64,000 bases of DNA from an uncultured Luminiphilus sp. (GTDB lineage: Bacteria; Pseudomonadota; Gammaproteobacteria; Pseudomonadales; Halieaceae): positions 124,001 to 188,000 of the forward strand of contig CALSMP010000004.1 of NCBI GenBank assembly GCA_943787485.1, read 5' to 3'. Position numbers and translations under genes: made by a program. Position 1 is the stretch's first letter. The number at the start of each line of letters is the position of its first letter. The notes under the pieces are model-generated. The model was given only the letters and a program-made list of their open reading frames with translations. It did no database searches and was not told the DNA's origin. This document shows positions 57,718-64,000 of the stretch, piece by piece.

Positions 57718-58596
57718 TCAGAGCTTTGGAATGCTGGCGAGGTCGATGGGCAACGCAGCCTGACCGATGCGCTTCGCCCGATCCAGCAGCGTATGCTCGG
57801 CCTCCTCCAAACCAATCATGATGACAAAATCGCCGTTGCGGATACCTGCCAGCGCAAATTCTGCCAGCTCATCAAGATCCTGAAATGCGAGCTCCATGCC
57901 CGCGGCTTTGGCGGCATCGGCGAAGTCGTGAATCGTTGGGATGGGGTCGGTCGGCCGTTCCCGGGCAAGGGACTCGGGGCGATTGCGATCCGTTGTCCAG
58001 ATTCCCGTATCCAGCAGACCGCCCGAAGGATAGAACACCGACGCTGACAGGTTGGTCCCCTCACTTTCCAACTGGGCCGCCAAGCACTCGCTGATAATGG
58101 ACACCGCCGCCTTGGATGACGCGTATACAGACTGATAGGGCAGCGGCGAAATACCGCCATCTCCCGAAGAGGTATTGATGATATGACCTTCCTGCCCACC
58201 TGCAATCATACGTGGCACAAACGCTCTGATCCCATGCATCACACCCATGACATTTACGCCATGAACCCAAGTCCAATCGTTGGCTGTGGTCTCCCAAACA
58301 TTCGCTGAGGGGGCAGCCACACCGGCATTATTAAAAAGCAAATGGCATTCACCGTATTGGTCATACACTTTCTGCGCCAACGCCTCGACCGACTGAGGAT
58401 TTGAGACATCTGTCACCACACCACTGACTTCTCCACCGCTTCGGGCGAATTCTGTTACCGCCGTCTCCAAGGCAGTGGCCTCGACGTCTGCTACCACGAC
58501 CTTCGCGCCCGCTTTTAACAAACTGCGAACCAGGCCCGCCCCGATACCACTCGCGCCACCCGTAACTACAGCCACTTTGTTAGCAAACTCTTTCAT
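57718..58596 (-). CDS. Short-chain dehydrogenase/reductase
   Basis: A 292-residue classical SDR. Nucleotide loop TGGASGIG (12-19), Asp37 after the second strand (favouring NAD), NNAG (89-92), catalytic Ser143/144, Tyr158 and Lys162 (YASSK). The C-terminal 60 residues extend the substrate lid. Substrate unknown; such SDRs oxidise secondary alcohols of steroids, terpenes or fatty compounds. It stands between two TonB receptor genes on the same strand, which suggests a shared substrate class. Confidence 0.9.
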   Translation of the reverse strand: MKEFANKVAVVTGGASGIGAGLVRSLLKAGAKVVVADVEATALETAVTEFARSGGEVSGVVTDVSNPQSVEALAQKVYDQYGECHLLFNNAGVAAPSANVWETTANDWTWVHGVNVMGVMHGIRAFVPRMIAGGQEGHIINTSSGDGGISPLPYQSVYASSKAAVSIISECLAAQLESEGTNLSASVFYPSGGLLDTGIWTTDRNRPESLARERPTDPIPTIHDFADAAKAAGMELAFQDLDELAEFALAGIRNGDFVIMIGLEEAEHTLLDRAKRIGQAALPIDLASIPKL

Positions 58597-58753
58597 CCAC
58601 CTTCACCTTTTATTTGCGTATTCATTAGCCGTCGGTGATCAATCCGAACGGAGCTAGGCACAGTATCGCCACGCCAAAATTTTCCCTGGTTAAACGCTCA
58701 TTGGCTGCGGCTATCGGCAATATAACAAGATTGATAACTCGCTAGTACCAAGA

Positions 58754-58778
58754 AAAAAGGCGGCACTGCCGCCTTTTT
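58754..58778 (-). terminator. Intrinsic terminator after the second TonB receptor gene
   Basis: Eleven-base-pair hairpin: core GGCGGC/GCCGCC (58759-58764 with 58768-58773), three-base loop, flanked by A5 and T5 so it can act in both directions. It lies 20 bases after the receptor stop, separating it from the SDR gene; the rest of the 201-base gap (58597-58797) should then contain the SDR promoter. Confidence 0.9.
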
Positions 58779-58797
58779 AAGAATGCAGCGACTTAAG

Positions 58798-61143
58798 CTA
58801 GAAATTATAGCGGGCAGTCACCCCAATCACGCGCTCTGCCAAAATATTGGTCTGAGTGTAGGATCCGCCGGTCGCAGGAATATCGTAATCATCCGGTCCC
58901 TGCTCATAAATCACCTCATCGGAGTCGAGCAGATTTTTTACCCACAAGCCGACGTCCCACTGCATATCACTGCGACGCAGGCCGGCGTAGACATTGAGTA
59001 TGTGAAAGTCCTCAAAGGACCCTCGAGTGATGCCGAGCCCCGCGGATGCGTCTGTGTTATCGCGCTCATCGGTATATTTGTAGAGGCCTCGCAGATACCA
59101 CTCGTTGCCTCCAGCAGGAATAAAATATTCGGACTGCAGTGACAGGGAAAACTCAGGCTCGCCCCCCAGTGATTGGCCTCCAATATCACAAGACCCCAGA
59201 ACCTCCCCGGGCTCACGGTCATTACAGGGCGCCTGCGCTCCGCTGTCCCACTCGCCCTTGGCATACGCTAACGCACCGCCCGCACTCCAGCGATCACTGA
59301 GAAGAATTTGTCCCTCGAGCTCCAGACCCCAAATCTTGGCGTCGCCGTTATAGATGAGGCCCCCTGAAATAGCATTGGGGAGACCGTCGGCATCGAGAAC
59401 CTGGACGCCGCGCACGAAACCGAAGTAACCGTCGAAGGTCTGGTAGTAAAGCGCGCCATTGAGTGCAGCACGACCGTCGAGATATCGGCCTTTGAAGCCA
59501 AACTCGAAGGAGTTACTGGTCTCCTCGTCATGCAACACGTCATCTTCGCCATTGGGCAATAACTGCACCGCGGGCGTCGGATTAATGGAAATTCCCGAGG
59601 GCCTATAACCCCGGTTATAGGCCGCATAAACTGTTGTGTCTTCGGTCCAGTTATAGCGCAGAGTCAAAGAGCCCGTGACAGCATCTTCCTTGGTGTTTTT
59701 ATACGCATCGCTGATACCGATAATGGGGAACGCACCTGAAATGCCACCCACTACAATATCCTGGATAGGAATCAGAAATTCGGGGAGATAGTTGGTGTCT
59801 CCATAGAAAACATCCGCCGCGCGATACGAGTCATACTCCGTCCAGCGCAATCCTGCCTCCAAAGTCAGGCGCTCGCTCAAATAGAACTGGTTGAAGGTGA
59901 AGAAAGCGAGTTCATCTCGCGTCACAGGAATCGCGCCCACGCTGGAAAAGCTGATATTCAGGGGTGGGGCGACAGCCCGATTCGATGCGAAAGCGGTTTC
60001 AGTGTCCTGATCAAGATAAAAGACGCCTACCATCCAATCCCAAAAATCATTGCCCGATGAAGACAGGCGAATCTCCTGACTGAGTGTCTCCGCCTTGGTA
60101 AGAGAGTTTTGATTGGTAATCGCCGCATCAATGCTGAAGGGGTCGCCATCCAAAGTCACATAGTTAGCGCGATCGTTTTCCTGATAGGAATCTTTAGTAC
60201 TGTCGCTATAACCCGTGACAGAGACCAAATCCAAATTCCCTAGCTGCCAATCAAACCGAAGATTGTAGAGATCGTACTCTAGCGTAGCGCCCTCGTTGGA
60301 TTGGCCAAGAGCAACACGATCAGAAGCATTCAAGGTCGGTCTCAGCCCCAAAGCATCCGACCCTTGTAAGGGCGCGGGCCGCTCGGTGTCGCGATCATAA
60401 TACTGATACACAAAGCTCGATTTGAGGTTGTCATTTATTTGCCAAGCGGCACTTAACCGCAACGAGGAAACCTCGTCCTCAGGGTCACTTAGACCGGTGG
60501 TAATGTTAGAGACATCGTTGGAGTTGTTAATGTCGTAGACACCCGCTACCCGAGCGGCAAAAACACCGTCCACCAGAGGGCCACCGTAGGCAAACTGGCC
60601 GTTAATGCCGTCGTTGTCGGAGAACGATGCCTGAATATTGCCGCTGGCTTCATTGAGATCGGCGCCCTTGGTCACCAGATTGATTGATCCACCGGGTGAA
60701 GTACGACCCTGAAGGGTGCCCTGAGGGCCTCGCAGGACTTCGACACGCTCCATGTCATAGATCCGACCAAAAGCAGTGTCACTGCGAATGGGTTGGTCGT
60801 TCCAAAAAACCGAGACCACCGCACTTGCACCCGACTCTGGGTCGGTGCTCATACCCCGCAACGAGATGTTGTTATTTCGCGCGTTGGGAGCAGATAAAGT
60901 CAGTCCCGCGGTCTGTTGCTCGATATCTTTAAAGTCAAAGGTACGCAGCCGGTCAATGGCATCACCGCTGACAACGTTGACGGTCCCCGAAATGTCTTGG
61001 ATCGCTACCGCCCGCTTGGTCGCCGTCACCACCACTTCTTCAAGAACCAAATTTTGCGCGAGCACCGGTGAGACCGCCGTCATGACCGCGAGCGCAAGAA
61101 GATTTTTTGATACAACAGGATGAACCGACTTGGCGATATTCAT
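58798..61143 (-). CDS. TonB-dependent outer-membrane receptor (siderophore-receptor-like)
   Basis: A 781-residue receptor: signal peptide (1-30, ending VLAQ), TonB box LEEVVVTAT, plug domain (about 45-165: SLRGMSTDPESGASAVVSVFWNDQPIR and MERVEVLRGPQGTLQGRTSPGGSINLVTK), then the beta-barrel, ending in RVIGVTARYNF. The plug and barrel resemble the FecA/CirA-like group often annotated for iron siderophores, but in marine bacteria many take up steroids, aromatics or other organics. GAGGGG precedes the ATG. It has its own promoter and terminator and is divergent from the secreted protein gene at 61365. Confidence 0.92.
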   Translation of the reverse strand: MNIAKSVHPVVSKNLLALAVMTAVSPVLAQNLVLEEVVVTATKRAVAIQDISGTVNVVSGDAIDRLRTFDFKDIEQQTAGLTLSAPNARNNNISLRGMSTDPESGASAVVSVFWNDQPIRSDTAFGRIYDMERVEVLRGPQGTLQGRTSPGGSINLVTKGADLNEASGNIQASFSDNDGINGQFAYGGPLVDGVFAARVAGVYDINNSNDVSNITTGLSDPEDEVSSLRLSAAWQINDNLKSSFVYQYYDRDTERPAPLQGSDALGLRPTLNASDRVALGQSNEGATLEYDLYNLRFDWQLGNLDLVSVTGYSDSTKDSYQENDRANYVTLDGDPFSIDAAITNQNSLTKAETLSQEIRLSSSGNDFWDWMVGVFYLDQDTETAFASNRAVAPPLNISFSSVGAIPVTRDELAFFTFNQFYLSERLTLEAGLRWTEYDSYRAADVFYGDTNYLPEFLIPIQDIVVGGISGAFPIIGISDAYKNTKEDAVTGSLTLRYNWTEDTTVYAAYNRGYRPSGISINPTPAVQLLPNGEDDVLHDEETSNSFEFGFKGRYLDGRAALNGALYYQTFDGYFGFVRGVQVLDADGLPNAISGGLIYNGDAKIWGLELEGQILLSDRWSAGGALAYAKGEWDSGAQAPCNDREPGEVLGSCDIGGQSLGGEPEFSLSLQSEYFIPAGGNEWYLRGLYKYTDERDNTDASAGLGITRGSFEDFHILNVYAGLRRSDMQWDVGLWVKNLLDSDEVIYEQGPDDYDIPATGGSYTQTNILAERVIGVTARYNF

Positions 61144-61257
61144 AACAGCCCCTCAATGTTTTGGCGCAGCACCCAAAAGATTTGAGGTGCCTGCCTATTA
61201 TTGTTTTGTCGTTCGCTGCACGAGCCCGAAGGGCGCACAACACAGCTTTCGCAAAGT

Positions 61258-61286
61258 AATATAGTATGGTTATATATTTTTTACAA
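61258..61286 (-). promoter_or_regulatory. Sigma-70 promoter of the second TonB receptor gene
   Basis: Minus-strand TTGTAA (61281-61286, four of six) and TATATT (61258-61263, five of six) with an exactly 17-base, AT-rich spacer. Transcription would start near 61250, leaving a leader of about 107 bases before the ATG. The gap 61144-61364 is otherwise non-coding. Confidence 0.6.
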
Positions 61287-61364
61287 ATGCCTTTTTAAAA
61301 GAAGCCCAAGTCACTGGTCACAGGTAATTGTTGGGTGAAACACCCCTAAAAAAGCGAGTAAATA

Positions 61365-63011
61365 ATGATAATGCGGCCACCATCTTTAACCGTTCTGCTC
61401 TTGACTAAGTTGGTGCTGGGCTCGCTAGCAGCGGGGTCAGTGCAGACCTTCGCATTCAACCTACCCCCTGCCAACCCCTACCTGGCGGACTCGAACTACA
61501 CCATGGCCCATGCTGATCCCGCCCAGCAAGACACGCTCCCCCAGCCGGGACCCATCGACGCTTCCCGCACACTGGCCCCACAGGAAATCCAGTACACCCA
61601 TACGGGCCCTGCTTTTTTCGGTATTCTCACTTCAGGACTGTATGCCGATGGCGAGCGGGTCTTTTGGGGGAATGGCCTCGATCGCATCGTCAAGCTCGAC
61701 TACGACACCCAGGAGGTCGTTGCCACCTATTTTTTTCCGGATAGCGAGATTTATACCGAGGAGCGCGCAGAGGAATCTATCGCAGCGTTCGATGAAAGCA
61801 ACGACGGATTCTTCGCCTTGGCCCACGGTTTCAAAGAAGCTCAGAAGCTACGCAATTTATCCAAGCTGTATACGGTTCTCGACAAGGATCACACCTACTA
61901 CATCGGTAGCAAGAGTGGCCTGATCACCGCTTACGGTGATACAGATCCCAACGACTCCAAATCGGCAATTGTAAAGCTCCGTGAGTTCCAACTCCCCGAA
62001 ACCGCAACAGGGCCCATCATGGGCCTTTCGATGACCTACGACGGCTGGCTAATCGCTGCCACCGAGCACGGCTACATTGCCGCCATCAGCCGCGACTTTT
62101 CAGACCATCGCCTCATTCGTCTCAAGCATGCCGAGGGTGCTGAAGACAAGGCTACCAAGCCCACCGGGTACGGCTGGATTCGCAATGCCTATGCCATTGA
62201 CGACGAAGGCGGCATCTATATCGCTTCCCAAGAGCACATGCACAAGGTGGTTTGGACTGGGCAACATCTTAGCACTCACGAAGCCGACGGTGCCTGGACT
62301 GCACCCTACCTCAATGAATGGGGACACGGCACAGGTGCCACACCATCTCTTATGGGCTTTGGAGATGAGGACCAGTTCGTTGTTATCACGGATGGTCAAG
62401 AACAAATGAATGTCGTTCTCTTTTGGCGTAATGAAGTGCCTGCCGATTGGTCCCAATTGCCTGACGCCCCCGATCGCCGCATTGCAGGTCAGATAGAGGT
62501 CACCATGGGGGATCCCAGTCTGACGTCGATCCAATCCGAACAGTCGGTGGTGGTGGCAGGCTATGGTGCACTTGTTGTTAACAACCGGCCGAGAAACATA
62601 CCTTGGTATCTTCCGGAGCGGGCGACGGGCTTATTGAGCGGTTACCTAGGAAGCAACCCCAAGCATCAACCCTACGGCGTACAAAAATTCGAATGGGACC
62701 CCATTGAGAGGAACCTGCGAGAAAGCTGGGTCAACACCACAGTAAGCTCACCAAGCTCTGTGCCCATTGTCAGCGTGGCATCGAATACTACTTATCTTAT
62801 CGGCGCGCGCGACAACTCTTGGACCCTGGAGGCACTCGACTGGCAATCAGGCGAAAGCCGGTTTCACTATGTCATCGGTGGACAACGCTACAACGTCATG
62901 TATGCAGGGACCCTCATCGATATGAACGGGCGCATTCACTATGGCACCCCATGGGGCCGGGTTCGTCTTGTGCCTACAACCCCACCTGAGTCCCAGTCGC
63001 TGCAACCCTAG
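61365..63011 (+). CDS. Secreted protein of unknown function, probable beta-propeller
   Basis: A 548-residue protein with a signal peptide (about 1-31). I do not recognise the family with certainty. The body is a series of beta-rich repeats with patterns such as GLYADGERVFWGNGLDRIVKLDYDTQEVVATYFF, GLSMTYDGWLIAATEHGYIAAIS and IVSVASNTTYLIGARDNSWTLEALDWQSGE read in order, like the blades of a PQQ/TolB-type propeller. No PQQ, heme or cysteine motif is seen. It is divergent from a TonB receptor gene across 221 bases and may share its substrate or regulation. The ATG at 61371 is an alternative start. Confidence 0.75.
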   Translation: MIMRPPSLTVLLLTKLVLGSLAAGSVQTFAFNLPPANPYLADSNYTMAHADPAQQDTLPQPGPIDASRTLAPQEIQYTHTGPAFFGILTSGLYADGERVFWGNGLDRIVKLDYDTQEVVATYFFPDSEIYTEERAEESIAAFDESNDGFFALAHGFKEAQKLRNLSKLYTVLDKDHTYYIGSKSGLITAYGDTDPNDSKSAIVKLREFQLPETATGPIMGLSMTYDGWLIAATEHGYIAAISRDFSDHRLIRLKHAEGAEDKATKPTGYGWIRNAYAIDDEGGIYIASQEHMHKVVWTGQHLSTHEADGAWTAPYLNEWGHGTGATPSLMGFGDEDQFVVITDGQEQMNVVLFWRNEVPADWSQLPDAPDRRIAGQIEVTMGDPSLTSIQSEQSVVVAGYGALVVNNRPRNIPWYLPERATGLLSGYLGSNPKHQPYGVQKFEWDPIERNLRESWVNTTVSSPSSVPIVSVASNTTYLIGARDNSWTLEALDWQSGESRFHYVIGGQRYNVMYAGTLIDMNGRIHYGTPWGRVRLVPTTPPESQSLQP

Positions 63012-63316
63012 TGATGGCATGGGACCACCACAGGTTTACTAGCGATAACTGGCGCTGAGTGTCGCCAGCCTGACTGCAGATGACTTCGCGAAAACAGCGA
63101 TGATACTTGACTCAGCATGCGAGCTTATTAAGTGATGCTCAGTCGCCAAATAACTCTGGAAGCGCGGCGCGATATTCGTGCTCACCGCAATTAGCCTCGA
63201 TGCACGCTGAAGTGCGTCATTTCATTGCACCTTAATTTTTAAAACAAGAAGATCGCGGCACAACCCAGAAAGGCCCGAATTAAGCGTCTCTATCAGGCAG
63301 GCTGCGACTGGATAAC
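63012..63316. other. Non-coding gap between convergent genes
   Basis: About 305 bases between the secreted-protein gene and the SnoaL-like gene. It holds a six-base-pair hairpin CTGGCG/CGCCAG (63049-63054 with 63063-63068) shortly after the first stop but without a T-run. I find no ORF with a ribosome site, RNA gene or repeat. Confidence 0.5.
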
Positions 63317-63775
63317 TTAAGGGGCCAGTGACGAAGGCAACAGAAAGTCGGGAGTATTAAATTGCCAACTCGCCACCTGACGGCGCCGTGTAATTCGCCA
63401 GCCCTTTGGCGTTCGAGCGAATTCATCTTCGTACCAGAACCCAAGAAAAAATTGCTCCTGCTGCCCATCAAGATCAACACACATCGGATTGAGGCAAATC
63501 GATCGACCGGTCGCCTTATCACCGGTTATATCAAGGCGAATATTTCCCATCATGTGCTGAGTAGCCGGAAATATCGTGAGCGCCTCTTTTAAAAAGCGGA
63601 TCGTTGATTCAAGGTCACCTACCGCACCGCCCGTCGCGGAATAATCGACATGGGCATCCTCTGTAAAAATATCGCGCAAGCCATCGAAGGACTTGGTGTC
63701 GATACAATCGGTGTAGGCGTGAAGAAGATCCTCAAGCTCTAAACGATCCGAAATTTCCTGAAGGCTTAAAGTCAT
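63317..63775 (-). CDS. SnoaL-like (NTF2-fold) protein
   Basis: A 152-residue protein of the SnoaL-4 group. The typical pattern is present: LLHAYTDCIDTKSFDGLRDIFTEDAHVDYSATGGAVGDLES is read in order across residues 18-60, with the TQHMMGN histidine and a C-terminal GWRITRRRQVASWQ. Relatives include dehydratases and isomerases such as scytalone dehydratase and bile-acid dehydratase, as well as subunits of unknown function; residues Tyr, Asp and His of that active site are kept (YTD, HVDY, QHM). Next to an SDR gene on the same strand. Confidence 0.82.
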   Translation of the reverse strand: MTLSLQEISDRLELEDLLHAYTDCIDTKSFDGLRDIFTEDAHVDYSATGGAVGDLESTIRFLKEALTIFPATQHMMGNIRLDITGDKATGRSICLNPMCVDLDGQQEQFFLGFWYEDEFARTPKGWRITRRRQVASWQFNTPDFLLPSSLAP

Positions 63776-63821
63776 TGACGAATCTCCTCAATCGTAGCCG
63801 CTCACCCGCGTTAAATCTGGC

Positions 63822-64000
63822 CTAACCCAGAGTGCCACCATCGATCAGCACATCCTGACCTGTAATGTGAAAGGCTTCCTCGGAGGCAAGCAGTGCCACC
63901 ATGGATGCGACGCCCTTGGGATCTGCCGGGGGCAGGATTGACTGGGTGCGTTGGAACAAAAAGTCGATGTCTGCCTCCTCCGGGAAGGTGACGTTATCGG
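63822..64000 (-). CDS. Short-chain dehydrogenase/reductase, C-terminal end
   Basis: Only the last 59 residues are in the window; the gene runs off the right edge. The end VASMVALLASEEAFHITGQDVLIDGGTLG is the standard SDR C-terminus (read here as consecutive short motifs ASMVALLAS, FHITGQ, IDGG). It lies 46 bases upstream of the SnoaL-like gene on the same strand, so the two are probably cotranscribed. Confidence 0.88.
   Translation of the reverse strand, partial: DNVTFPEEADIDFLFQRTQSILPPADPKGVASMVALLASEEAFHITGQDVLIDGGTLG

Overview
The window reads as about 64 kb of a gammaproteobacterial chromosome. The evidence is a long chain of housekeeping genes in an order known from Pseudomonas-type genomes: diaA-dolP, sspBA, cytochrome bc1 genes, rpsI-rplM, zapE/zapG, degS, hisDG-murA-ibaG-mlaC, yrbG-kdsDC-lptCAB-rpoN-hpf-ptsN-rapZ-ptsO, mreBCD-maf-yhdP, gatCAB, prfA-prmC-moeB, hemA, lolB-ispE-tRNA-Gln-prs-rplY-pth-ychF. 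Together with large TonB receptors and a secreted DUF2891-type protein, this suggests an aerobic, probably marine gammaproteobacterium (for example of the Halieaceae/OM60 or Spongiibacteraceae kind). That placement is inferred from gene order and protein sequence alone.

Layout. 1-7 kb: end of diaA, dolP, the ClpX adaptor genes sspB/sspA, the bc1 complex (Rieske plus a single ORF encoding both cytochrome b and c1), two ribosomal proteins and the divisome gene zapE. 7-14 kb: zapG, a Nif3-like gene, the envelope-stress protease degS, and a mlaC-ibaG-murA-hisG-hisD operon. 14-23 kb: a long plus-strand series for Kdo and LPS export (kdsD, kdsC, lptC, lptA, lptB), sigma-54, the ribosome hibernation factor, the nitrogen PTS (ptsN, rapZ, ptsO), the Mg channel mgtE and yjgA. 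23-31 kb, minus strand: yhdP, maf and the rod-shape genes mreD, mreC, mreB. 31-38 kb: gatCAB, smrA, cysZ, rhlB and a MATE exporter. 38-42 kb, minus strand: hemA-prfA-prmC-moeB with overlapping ends. 42-49 kb, plus strand: a TPR lipoprotein, lolB, ispE, tRNA-Gln, prs, rplY, pth and ychF.

From about 49 kb on the content is accessory: an APC permease, a free-standing formyltransferase-fold enzyme, a secreted YtcJ-like amidohydrolase, tRNA-Met, a secreted DUF2891 protein, a TonB receptor / SDR / TonB receptor block, a divergent secreted protein of unknown function, and the start of a SnoaL-like plus SDR cluster that runs off the right edge. I saw no insertion sequence, prophage, CRISPR array or rRNA gene.

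Main points of interest: the in-frame cytochrome b-c1 fusion; mlaC and ibaG left behind without mlaF, mlaE, mlaD or mlaB; an intrinsic-terminator sequence inside the pth reading frame; a possible ATC start codon for mreC; a tandem hairpin behind a TonB receptor; and the uncharacterised TonB/secreted-protein pair at 58.8-63.0 kb. I did not find a clear new defence or mobile system.
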